A stretch of DNA of 48,569 nucleotides, from assembly GCA_002717445.1 (NCBI GenBank), contig PBDY01000016.1, forward strand, positions 1-48,569, written 5' to 3'. Position 1 is the first letter of the stretch. Every line of letters begins with the position of its first letter. Positions 26,760 to 34,593 of this stretch are shown here, one piece after another. The stretch is from Gammaproteobacteria bacterium (lineage in GTDB: Bacteria; Pseudomonadota; Gammaproteobacteria; Steroidobacterales; UBA11654). The translations under genes and the position numbers were made by a program. The notes under the pieces are model-generated. The model was not told the origin of the DNA, ran no database searches, and saw only the letters and a program-made list of their open reading frames with translations.

Positions 26760-26814
26760 AAATTTTTGTTTCTTTGCTTCATAATAGGATCTAGTATCTG
26801 AAAATTAAAAAAGC

Positions 26815-28044
26815 ATGAAAAACTATTTGGAAGCACTACAGATTATTCAAAATGAAGCCTCTATAATTGGGGCTCATGAGATGAATACAAAATCTGCAAA
26901 CGGGGTTATTGCAGAGGATGTCTTTTCAAACAATCTCGTTCCGTCATTTGCCAATTCAGCCATGGATGGATACTGCTTAAAGAGTGAGCAAACAAAAAAT
27001 GCAACGCTTGATAACCCCGTTGTATTAAATATTAATGGAACAATTTTTGCGGGAGATGAACCTCCATCTATTCCAAAGAGTTTAGAGACATTCGAGATCA
27101 TGACTGGATCCAAGGTGCCTGATGATATGGACGCTGTTCTTCCAGTAGAGAAAGGCTCAGTGATTGAGAAAGATGGATGCAAATTTCTTGTGGTAAATCA
27201 ACCAGTGATTAAAGGCGCAAATGTAAGAAAAGCTGGTGAGGACTTCCAAAAAGATGAACTGATATTATCAATGGGTACGCAAATCAATGACCATCACAAA
27301 ATTGCTCTAATTATGAATAATTATGACAAGGTCAAGGTCTTTAAAAATCCCTCCATCGGAATCTTGACAACAGGCAATGAGTTGGGCACAGACTCACCTT
27401 CATCTGTTCCAAATACAAATGGTCCATTCTTGGAATCTGCAGCTCAATCAATGGGATTCCAGTGCGTAGAAAATCTCCATGCACGAGATGAAATAAATCT
27501 AATCATTGAAAAAATCCAGGAACTGAAAAATAAGGGTGCCAATCTTATCTTAACCAGTGGCGGTGTTTCAGTTGGTAAAGCTGATTTCATTCCAGCAGCC
27601 TTAATTGAAATGGGTGCAAAAATACTCTTTCATAAACTTTGGATCAGGCCAGGAAAACCAGTCTTGATGGCCAAATTTCCAGATGGTCAAATTGTTTTTG
27701 GCCTACCTGGTAATCCAGTCTCTGTGGCAGTAGGTTTTAGGTTTTTAGCTTCTCAAGGATTAAGAGTCCTTCAAGGCAGAGAGATTGAGGAACCGATCGG
27801 TAGCATCAGTGTTTCAGATTACAAAAAATCAAAGAAGTTTTGTTTATTCGCTAAAGCTATTGCCCATGTCGACATGGGTGGTCAAATACATACTCAAGTC
27901 ATGTCTGGCCAAGAGTCGTTCAAAGTGAAGCCTTTTAGAGATGCCAACTGTTGGGCAATGATTCCTGAAGGCGTTGAAAACATTCAAAAAGGAGAGCCAA
28001 TTTCAATCTTTCCACTTTCCCAAGACAGAGGTATTAATTTTTAA
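26815..28044 (+). CDS. moeA: Molybdopterin molybdenumtransferase MoeA
   Basis: MoeA inserts molybdenum into adenylylated molybdopterin, the last common step of cofactor synthesis. The 409-residue length is normal. Blocks present are NSAMDGYCL, MTGSKVPDDMDAVLPVE, GANVRKAGEDF, the MoCF_biosynth domain (TTGNEL, LTSGGVSVGKADFI) and GLPGNPVSV. It diverges from the molybdoenzyme operon, 104 bases away, so cofactor supply and enzyme are probably controlled together. No other moa/mob genes are in the window. Confidence 0.96.
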   Translation: MKNYLEALQIIQNEASIIGAHEMNTKSANGVIAEDVFSNNLVPSFANSAMDGYCLKSEQTKNATLDNPVVLNINGTIFAGDEPPSIPKSLETFEIMTGSKVPDDMDAVLPVEKGSVIEKDGCKFLVVNQPVIKGANVRKAGEDFQKDELILSMGTQINDHHKIALIMNNYDKVKVFKNPSIGILTTGNELGTDSPSSVPNTNGPFLESAAQSMGFQCVENLHARDEINLIIEKIQELKNKGANLILTSGGVSVGKADFIPAALIEMGAKILFHKLWIRPGKPVLMAKFPDGQIVFGLPGNPVSVAVGFRFLASQGLRVLQGREIEEPIGSISVSDYKKSKKFCLFAKAIAHVDMGGQIHTQVMSGQESFKVKPFRDANCWAMIPEGVENIQKGEPISIFPLSQDRGINF

Positions 28045-28051
28045 TCTTTAT

Positions 28052-28756
28052 TTATTGCAGAGACGTCTCTTTTTTAGGCTTGCTTCCAAACTTAATCGCA
28101 GCCAATGTAAGGGCAAAGGTAAAAAAAGGCTCACCGGCATTACTAAGAATTGGTCCTATTGAGGTTGGTTGTGCGGCAAGAAACATGATCACGCAGCCCA
28201 CTGTAAGCCAAGGCCATTTATGCTTAACCCAAATTGCGATTCCAATAACCAAAAGTATCATCGTAAGTAATATGGGTGCAAAAGGAGGCACTGGGGTGCC
28301 TAAGCCTTCTAATTCTGGATAGCATGCCTGTCCGACCGGAACTCTTGTCACATACCTTAATGTTTCTTCGTAGCATGCGGGATAGAAATCCACGATAAAA
28401 ATATGTCTGACGTCCTCAATCATAAAAAATACAGCAACAAAACAAAATGCTCCCATCACATATTTACTGGATGCAAATTTAAAGTCAGCCCCTCGCAATA
28501 TCATACCTGCCACGATAAAAAGAAGAGGTAACATTAGCCAATGAGCTGTGTATCGAATATAGGTAGCTGACAAAAGCAGGGTTCCCTCCCCCACGTATTG
28601 GCCCATTGCAATAACAAAGGAATCGAACCAAAGCAGAGAGGTTGGACAAAGGATTAAAAGCAGCATCTTGTTCGGCTCATTTAGGTAGGCTCTTGCTGCA
28701 AAAACCAAGCAGGCTGCTGCAAGTACTGCAATAAGTGAATATCCAATAGTGATCAT
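28052..28756 (-). CDS. Seven-helix membrane protein of unknown function
   Basis: A 234-residue, strongly hydrophobic protein with about seven membrane segments (near 3-22, 30-52, 66-88, 98-113, 158-176, 181-197 and 208-222). The periplasmic-looking loop between helices 4 and 5 holds two cysteines (FYPACYEET and GQACYPEL) that could form a disulfide. The ATG at 28756 has a GGGGAT ribosome site. I do not recognise the family. It was considered as a missing membrane subunit for the molybdoenzyme, but it is in a separate transcription unit and lacks paired haem-ligand histidines. It is convergent with moeA, with seven bases between the stop codons. Confidence 0.75.
   Translation of the reverse strand: MITIGYSLIAVLAAACLVFAARAYLNEPNKMLLLILCPTSLLWFDSFVIAMGQYVGEGTLLLSATYIRYTAHWLMLPLLFIVAGMILRGADFKFASSKYVMGAFCFVAVFFMIEDVRHIFIVDFYPACYEETLRYVTRVPVGQACYPELEGLGTPVPPFAPILLTMILLVIGIAIWVKHKWPWLTVGCVIMFLAAQPTSIGPILSNAGEPFFTFALTLAAIKFGSKPKKETSLQ
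28059..28075 (+). terminator. Weak candidate terminator for moeA
   Basis: The palindrome AGAGACGTCTCT is followed by five further T. The stem is only about four pairs with an ACGT loop, and it lies inside the 3' end of the convergent gene, so it may be chance. Confidence 0.3.
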
Positions 28757-28865
28757 TCTATCCCCTTTTGTACTGTCTCAATAATTCTACCTTTAATTTA
28801 TCTTCAGTTTATTGGATGATGTCCTCAAAAGGAATCTGAATCTTAAAAAAATATACATGTAACAA

Positions 28866-29600
28866 ATGTTTGATCCATCCACACAACTCTTTTTTGCAGA
28901 CAAACAAGATTTACTATATTTCATGGTATTGATTCTTGATCTTGGTTTTACAGTGCTCATGTATCGATATTTTGGGAAGAATGGATTATTGGCATGCATT
29001 GTCCTATCAATCCTTTTAGCGAACCTTCAGGGCCCAAAATTGACTGTGATCTTAGGAATGCAAACCAGTTTGGGTGTAATTTTCTATTCCAGTATTTTTT
29101 TCGCAACAGATTTAATGAGCGAAAAATTTGGCAAAAATGCTGCCAATGAAGCGGTGATGATGGGGTTTAGTATCAGTGTAATTGTTCTCATTATGTTAAG
29201 CATTTCCCTTTTGTTTTCTCCATCGACTCAAAATGATGAAATGTTCTCAACTGAGGTCCATAATGCGTTTGTAAGGATATTGGATTTCACACCGAGGTTC
29301 ATTATTGGTTCTCTATTTGCCTATCTAATCAGTCAGCGGTTTGATGTTTGGTGTTTTCATAAAATCAAAAATTGGACCAATGGTAAGCATCTATGGCTTC
29401 GTAATAATCTTTCAACAATGGCCTCACAAACAATCGATACTACAATCTATTCCTTTGTGGTCTGGTGGGGCGTGGTGGATCTCGATACAGCAATAGAACT
29501 GGGTCTCGTAAAAATGATGTTCAAAGTAGGCATTGCGGCTTTTGATACTCCATTTGTTTATTGGGCTAGAAGCTGGAAAACCTCAAATGCAGGAAAATGA
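28866..29600 (+). CDS. YhhQ/VUT-family transporter (queuosine precursor type)
   Basis: A 244-residue membrane protein of the DUF165 (YhhQ) family, whose studied members import queuine precursors such as preQ0 or preQ1. The family signature is clear: LLANLQGPKLTVILG, FFATDLMSEKFGKNAANEAV, and LWLRNNLSTMASQTIDTTIYSFV near the C-terminus. Six or so membrane helices are visible. I find no preQ1 riboswitch in the 109-base upstream gap. Its stop overlaps the start of the PepSY gene (ATGA), so the two are coupled. Confidence 0.88.
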   Translation: MFDPSTQLFFADKQDLLYFMVLILDLGFTVLMYRYFGKNGLLACIVLSILLANLQGPKLTVILGMQTSLGVIFYSSIFFATDLMSEKFGKNAANEAVMMGFSISVIVLIMLSISLLFSPSTQNDEMFSTEVHNAFVRILDFTPRFIIGSLFAYLISQRFDVWCFHKIKNWTNGKHLWLRNNLSTMASQTIDTTIYSFVVWWGVVDLDTAIELGLVKMMFKVGIAAFDTPFVYWARSWKTSNAGK

Positions 29601-30313
29601 GCACTGACTTGAAAAAGAAAATGAGAGGATGGCACCGATGGTTGGGCCTCATTACGTCAATCCAACTATTGCTTTGGACACTATCAGGTCTTTTTTTTAC
29701 CGTACCAGATATCACTGATGTAAGGGGTGAGCAATACCGACTCAATCAAGACAACCTTGCTCAAAATTTAAAACCAAATAATCTTGTATCGTTGAATCGC
29801 ATAATCTCAGATAGCAATACATTAATGGAACAGAACTTTAAAGTGACTCTAAAAAAAAGAGCCGAGAATTGGGTTTACCAGATAGAATCGGATGTCCGGA
29901 AAACTGAGATATTTAATGCTTCTAATGGTGAGCCGCTAGAATCCATTAAGATGTCAGAAGCAATCTGGATTGTCAGGAATAAAACCACACTGAACCCGAT
30001 GGGTGTAGATCTAATCAATGAACCCAAAATTGGTTCGGAGTACAGGGGAAGAGATTTACCACTTTTTCGAGTGAGAATCGAAGAACCAGAAAGCGGTGTT
30101 GTTTATATTGATCCGGTCACAGGAGACATTATGGCAATTCGAACCACGCTCTGGAGAGCATGGGATTTCCTATGGTCACTTCATATCATGGACTATAGAG
30201 ACCGTGATGACTTTTCCCATTGGTTAATTAGAATTTTTGCAGCATTGAGCGTTTTAACTGTGCTTTCAGGTATAGTCCTTTGGATTATCTCAAGCAGACT
30301 TGCAAGTAAGTGA
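29597..30313 (+). CDS. PepSY-domain membrane protein
   Basis: A 238-residue protein with an N-terminal helix (MRGWHRWLGLITSIQLLLWTLSG), a periplasmic PepSY-type domain (GVVYIDPVTGDIMAIRT is the characteristic strand-turn) and a C-terminal helix (SVLTVLSGIVLWIISS). The HRW motif at the start of the first helix and H195 and H203 near the second are reminiscent of the iron-uptake-linked PepSY_TM proteins, which often act as ferric or flavin reductase components. Start and stop are coupled to the YhhQ-type gene by a four-base overlap. The physiological role is not known. Confidence 0.85.
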   Translation: MSTDLKKKMRGWHRWLGLITSIQLLLWTLSGLFFTVPDITDVRGEQYRLNQDNLAQNLKPNNLVSLNRIISDSNTLMEQNFKVTLKKRAENWVYQIESDVRKTEIFNASNGEPLESIKMSEAIWIVRNKTTLNPMGVDLINEPKIGSEYRGRDLPLFRVRIEEPESGVVYIDPVTGDIMAIRTTLWRAWDFLWSLHIMDYRDRDDFSHWLIRIFAALSVLTVLSGIVLWIISSRLASK

Positions 30314-30319
30314 AATAAG

Positions 30320-30583
30320 CTATTTGATGATTGGGTTTGCCTTGGTGCCAAGGAATGTTTCACATCGATTGTTTGCAAAGTCAGTACAAGCCATTTGAGA
30401 CATATCTTCATCACATCGATTTTTTGCTCTCATGATGCATGCGTCATACTTGGCAATAAATTCTTTCTCAAACTCTTCAGGGGTCTTTGTTTGCGAACCC
30501 ATCAGAAAGAAATAACCCATAGCAAAAAGAAAGATAAAGGCTAAAAGATTCCTCAAAGTATTTTTCATTTTATCAGAAACCAT
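30320..30583 (-). CDS. Small membrane-anchored protein with a regular four-cysteine pattern
   Basis: An N-terminal membrane helix is followed by an export-side tail of about 55 residues holding four cysteines spaced C-x7-C-x8-C-x7-C. That regular spacing on a predicted helical pair suggests two disulfides pinning a helical hairpin. I use the ATG at 30583, five bases after the hydrolase stop; the ATG at 30568 (MKNTLRN) is equally possible, and a longer frame to 30625 would overlap the hydrolase and is less likely. I do not recognise the family. Confidence 0.6.
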   Translation of the reverse strand: MVSDKMKNTLRNLLAFIFLFAMGYFFLMGSQTKTPEEFEKEFIAKYDACIMRAKNRCDEDMSQMACTDFANNRCETFLGTKANPIIK

Positions 30584-30588
30584 ATTAA

Positions 30589-31416
30589 TCAATTCTGCAA
30601 AAACTCTACGACGGACTCTACCCAATTATCGGTTTGTTCATCAACAATATCATGTGTGCCTTTTTCTAGTTCCGTGAATTTAAAATCAGGCCTGAGTAAT
30701 GAAGCTCTCTGTGCTGCAAAATAAATATCATCTCCTGTATTGGTCAGGATCATTGTTGGAACTTGAATTGATAATAAAACAGTCTCAAGATCTTGAGAAA
30801 ATGCTGCCTTAAATCCATGAATTTCATCTCCCGTTACTCTCAACATTTGGATGATTCCTCTATGCATTGAATCCAAATCTGTCCATCCGGGTGTGAAGTT
30901 CTTTCTTCTTTCCCATAGCTCCATCAAATGTGCTCCATCTTTTTGAACTATCATTTTTGGTGCTTTTTCAATCATTGACATTACAGTGTGCCTCTCTTCA
31001 TCATTAAGCAATGGCGGCCCATTAAGAATTAATTTTTCGATCCTTTCTGGAATCATTGTTGATAACTCAGCAACAATAGAAGCTCCGGTATGATGTCCCA
31101 GTAAAGAAACCTTGGTTAAACTTAATGCATTGATCAAGTCTGAAACACAGCTTGCATAATCAGTAACGGATGGTTGCTCTTTGGGAGCGTCAGATTGCCC
31201 ATAACCTGGCGTATCAATGGCAATCACTTGGAAACCAAATTTTGCCAATGGTTGAAATGCATTTGAAAACATATCAAGAGAACTGGGGGATTGATGACAA
31301 AGAATCAATGGGCTTCCTATGCCAGTTACTTGGTAATGGAGTTGACCATATTTGCTATCTATATAAGCTTTTTTTGAAGAAATATTCATGTTTTTTTTGA
31401 CTAAATAATTTAGCAT
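30589..31416 (-). CDS. Alpha/beta-fold hydrolase with histidine at the nucleophile position
   Basis: A 275-residue alpha/beta hydrolase: the oxyanion strand LILCHQSPSS, then DTPGYGQSD, and the nucleophile-elbow region LLGHHTGASIVAEL. The elbow reads G107-H-H109-T-G111, so the usual serine is histidine. The acid (TGDD) and C-terminal histidine (GTHDIVDE) are kept. Relatives with a GxHTG elbow exist, and their chemistry is unclear. The start at 31416 is supported by GAGGTG six bases upstream. It diverges from the FAD oxidase and dihydropyrimidinase pair. Confidence 0.88.
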   Translation of the reverse strand: MLNYLVKKNMNISSKKAYIDSKYGQLHYQVTGIGSPLILCHQSPSSLDMFSNAFQPLAKFGFQVIAIDTPGYGQSDAPKEQPSVTDYASCVSDLINALSLTKVSLLGHHTGASIVAELSTMIPERIEKLILNGPPLLNDEERHTVMSMIEKAPKMIVQKDGAHLMELWERRKNFTPGWTDLDSMHRGIIQMLRVTGDEIHGFKAAFSQDLETVLLSIQVPTMILTNTGDDIYFAAQRASLLRPDFKFTELEKGTHDIVDEQTDNWVESVVEFLQN

Positions 31417-31477
31417 GTGTTCACCTCAAAGGATATAATCTATTACCTCAAATCACTTTAAAATAAGCTTTTTATTA

Positions 31478-33052
31478 ATGGATTCAACTGAAAATAGCAT
31501 ACAGGAAATTGCTGACTTAATTGGCAGCAACAATGTACTCCAAGATCAAGATTCACTTTTATTTTATTCGACGGATATTTTCGAAACAGCGAAAGAGCAA
31601 GCGATAGCTGTTGTCAGACCGAAAAATGCTGATGAGCTAATTTCGTTAGTTAAAGTTTGTGTTGAGAATAATGTGACGATGTCAGTAAGAGGAGGAGGCG
31701 CCTCTTATACCAGTAGCTACCTTCCTGTCAGGAAGAATACAATCATCATTGATACTCAAAGACTAAAAGAAATCGAAATAAATGAAGAGGACATGTATGT
31801 CACTGTTGAGCCTGGTGTCACATGGTTGGAGCTTTATGAAGCCTTAAAGCCACTTGGATTAAGGACACCTCATTGGGGTCCCTTTTCAGGGAGAGTAGCG
31901 ACGATCGCAGGGTCATTGTCTTTTCATGCAATTAGTCATGGAACGAATAATGCAGTTTCAGCAGATTCACTTTCAAGCCTACAAGTTATAACAGGAAAAG
32001 GGGAAGTGATTGAAACAGGTTCTCAGGGGAGTGATGCAGAGTCGTCAAGATTCTTTAGGCATTATGGACCTGATTTAGGGGGTCTCTTTTTAGGAGACTC
32101 GGGTGCCCTAGGAATTAAAACTAGAATCAGTCTTAAACTTAAAAAATACCCAGAAGGATTTGGAGCTTGCTCATTCGGTTTCAAAAACTTCGATGATTTA
32201 TTCTATGCAATGAGAGATATATCAAAACTTGGATTGGTTTCAGATAATCATGGGCTGGATCCAAGGAAGCAAAAAACTGCAATCATGGAAATGGAAAATG
32301 CCAGTGCATTTGCTGCTGCAAAATCCATTATGGAGTCTTCAAAGAATCCATTTGATGGAATCACTCAACTCATGAAAATGGGTCTTGCTGGAAGAGGATT
32401 TCTTAAGAATGCGGCCTACTCTGGGCATTTTACAACTGAAGGCATCAATACAAAAGAAGCCAAAATAAAATTGGCAGAAGTAAGAAAGATCGCTCAAAAG
32501 CATGGGAAAGAAGTTGCCAATAGTATCCCTGTATACCTTCATGCAAACCCTTTTATGGAACTGACACCGATCCTCGGTCCAAATGGAGAATTATGGAAAC
32601 CAACACACTCCGTTCTGCCATTCTCAAAAGTCTTAAAACACAATCAAGACTATGTTTCATTGATGTCAGAGTATGAAGAGAAAATGAATGAACATGGTGT
32701 TTCAATGAACATGATGTTTTCGTTTATAGACAGTAACGCTTTTCTTTATGAGCCTACTTTCCACTGGAAAGACGAGCAATCCATTTACCACAAAAAGGTC
32801 TACCCCCTTGATTTGGAAAATATTCCAACCTTTGAGAGGAATCCTGAGGGCTATCAACTGGTTCATGAAATCAAAGATCGTCTTGAGGAAAATGCAAGAA
32901 ACAATGGGGCCATTCACTTTCAGATAGGAAAAGATTATCCCTATCTCAAAACAAGAACAGAAAGCACAAGAAAGTTTTTAAATCTACTGAAGAAAGAATT
33001 GGACCCAAAAAATTTAATCAATCCTGGAAATCTAGGATTTGAAGAAGAATAA
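31478..33052 (+). CDS. FAD-linked oxidase (VAO/glycolate oxidase type)
   Basis: A 524-residue flavoprotein with the N-terminal FAD_binding_4 domain: AVVRPKNADELISLVK, the pyrophosphate loop SVRGGGASYTSS, VEPGVTWLEL, then GGLFLGDSGALGIKT. The C-terminal substrate domain ends with DPKNLINPGNLG, usual for glycolate oxidase, D-lactate dehydrogenase and 4-cresol dehydrogenase relatives. The substrate is probably an alcohol, hydroxy acid or phenolic. It is 14 bases upstream of the dihydropyrimidinase-type gene, so they form a two-gene operon. No signal peptide is seen, so it is cytosolic. Confidence 0.88.
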   Translation: MDSTENSIQEIADLIGSNNVLQDQDSLLFYSTDIFETAKEQAIAVVRPKNADELISLVKVCVENNVTMSVRGGGASYTSSYLPVRKNTIIIDTQRLKEIEINEEDMYVTVEPGVTWLELYEALKPLGLRTPHWGPFSGRVATIAGSLSFHAISHGTNNAVSADSLSSLQVITGKGEVIETGSQGSDAESSRFFRHYGPDLGGLFLGDSGALGIKTRISLKLKKYPEGFGACSFGFKNFDDLFYAMRDISKLGLVSDNHGLDPRKQKTAIMEMENASAFAAAKSIMESSKNPFDGITQLMKMGLAGRGFLKNAAYSGHFTTEGINTKEAKIKLAEVRKIAQKHGKEVANSIPVYLHANPFMELTPILGPNGELWKPTHSVLPFSKVLKHNQDYVSLMSEYEEKMNEHGVSMNMMFSFIDSNAFLYEPTFHWKDEQSIYHKKVYPLDLENIPTFERNPEGYQLVHEIKDRLEENARNNGAIHFQIGKDYPYLKTRTESTRKFLNLLKKELDPKNLINPGNLGFEEE

Positions 33053-33066
33053 CAAGGGGAGTTAAA

Positions 33067-34536
33067 TTGAGCGAAAAACTATACGATCTTGTCATAAAAA
33101 ATATACAAGTTGTCAAACCTCTATCCGATGAGGTTGAGAAACAAGACATCGCAATAAAAGAAGGAAAATTTGCTGCGATTGAAAGCAATATAGACCCCGA
33201 GCAAGCGAATGAAATATATGATGGAAAAGACAAGCTGGCCTTTCCTGGATTGGTTGATGCACATATGCATACCGGAATATATAATGCTCTAGATAAAGAC
33301 GCAGTCATTGAGAGTCGGGCAGCAGCAATGGGTGGTGTGACTTCAAGCTTGAACTATATGAGAACCGGAGGTTATTACCTCAATAAAGGCGGCCCATATC
33401 GAGATTTTATGCCTGATGTTTTTGAATTATCGAATGATAATTTTTATGTCGATTACGCGTATCACCTTGCTCCAATGGATAAGAAACACATCTCTGAAAT
33501 TCCAGAACTTATTGATGAATTTGGAGTCACCTCTTTCAAGATCTTCATGTTTTATGGGGGGCATGGTCTTCATGGCGCATCGTCAAATCAACACGAGTTT
33601 TTAATGATCAGTCCCGAAGAGAAATACGATATCGCTCATTTTGAATTCGTCATGAGAGGCGTTCAAGATGCGATCACTCAATTCCCAGACAAAAAAGAAG
33701 ACATCAGTCTAAGCTTGCATTGTGAAACTGCAGAAATCATGGCGGCATATACCAAAATGGTGCAAGATGAAAATAAGTTATCTGGCCTGAAAGCTTACAG
33801 TGCATCAAGACCGCCGCATTCTGAAGGTCTTGCAATATTTATTGCTTCTTACTTGGCAAATGAAACTGAATTGCCGAACATCAACCTATTACACTTGACT
33901 TCAAAAAAAGCAGTGGATGCAGCAATGCAAATGCAGACCGTATTCCCTCATATTAATTTTAGACGTGAAGTCACCATTGGACATCTTATTTTAGATGTGG
34001 ATGCCGAAACTGGGAATCTTGCAAAAGTGAATCCTCCGATTAGGCCTCGAGAGGATGTTGAATACCTTTGGGAAAGTGTTATGAATGGTGATATCAGCTG
34101 GATTTGCAGTGATCATGCGTGTTGCAAACATGAGGATAAAGTCGATTCAGATGATTCAGAAAACATTTGGCTTGCAAAATCTGGTTTCGGCGGAACAGAA
34201 TACCTGCTCTCAGCACTTGTGAGTGAAGGTCGAAAAAGAGGGCTATCACTCAATAAAATGGCTGAGTTGACAAGCCTGAATCCTGCAAGAAGATATGGCC
34301 TTAGAAACAAGGGCGATATTGAAGTGGGCTTAGATGCAGATATCGCACTCGTTGATCCAAGCCACAACTGGACTATAAGGGCTGAAGAGTCAGAGTCTGG
34401 CCAAGGTTATACGCCTTTTGAAGGGCAAGAACTTGATGCAAAAGTCACGACAACTTTCCTCAGGGGGAATTGTATTTATGACAATGAAGAAGTGATTGGC
34501 GAACCAAAAGGTAACTATCTAAAACGACCCTATTGA
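33067..34536 (+). CDS. Dihydropyrimidinase/hydantoinase-family cyclic amidohydrolase
   Basis: A 489-residue metal-dependent hydrolase that opens cyclic amides such as dihydropyrimidines or hydantoins. All metal ligands are found: H66 and H68 (DAHMH), carboxylated K158 (SFKIF), H218 (LHCE), H276 (HLTS) and D349 (CSDHAC). The C-terminal NPARRYGLRNKGDIEVGLDADI block is also typical. The start is a TTG at 33067 with a strong AAGGGGAG ribosome site; no ATG is near. The FAD oxidase immediately upstream implies an oxidise-then-open route for a cyclic compound. The substrate is not known. Confidence 0.9.
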   Translation: MSEKLYDLVIKNIQVVKPLSDEVEKQDIAIKEGKFAAIESNIDPEQANEIYDGKDKLAFPGLVDAHMHTGIYNALDKDAVIESRAAAMGGVTSSLNYMRTGGYYLNKGGPYRDFMPDVFELSNDNFYVDYAYHLAPMDKKHISEIPELIDEFGVTSFKIFMFYGGHGLHGASSNQHEFLMISPEEKYDIAHFEFVMRGVQDAITQFPDKKEDISLSLHCETAEIMAAYTKMVQDENKLSGLKAYSASRPPHSEGLAIFIASYLANETELPNINLLHLTSKKAVDAAMQMQTVFPHINFRREVTIGHLILDVDAETGNLAKVNPPIRPREDVEYLWESVMNGDISWICSDHACCKHEDKVDSDDSENIWLAKSGFGGTEYLLSALVSEGRKRGLSLNKMAELTSLNPARRYGLRNKGDIEVGLDADIALVDPSHNWTIRAEESESGQGYTPFEGQELDAKVTTTFLRGNCIYDNEEVIGEPKGNYLKRPY

Positions 34537-34545
34537 TGAAATAAA

Positions 34546-34569
34546 AAAAGCCCCGTTTCCGGGGCTTTT
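34546..34569. terminator. Bidirectional intrinsic terminator between convergent genes
   Basis: A ten-pair stem AAAAGCCCCG (34546-34555) with CGGGGCTTTT (34560-34569) around a TTTC loop can serve both the dihydropyrimidinase gene on the plus strand and the TonB receptor on the minus strand. Confidence 0.9.
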
Positions 34570-34593
34570 GATTTTCTTTGGTGTTTTTTCAGT

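Noticed and set aside
28052-28756. Unknown membrane protein as the missing gamma or membrane subunit of the molybdoenzyme
   Set aside because: It is in a separate transcription unit beyond moeA, and I see no paired histidines or other haem-ligand pattern of gamma subunits.
28757-28865. preQ1 riboswitch before the YhhQ-type transporter
   Set aside because: No preQ1-I stem-loop with the following A-rich pseudoknot tail could be drawn in this 109-base gap.
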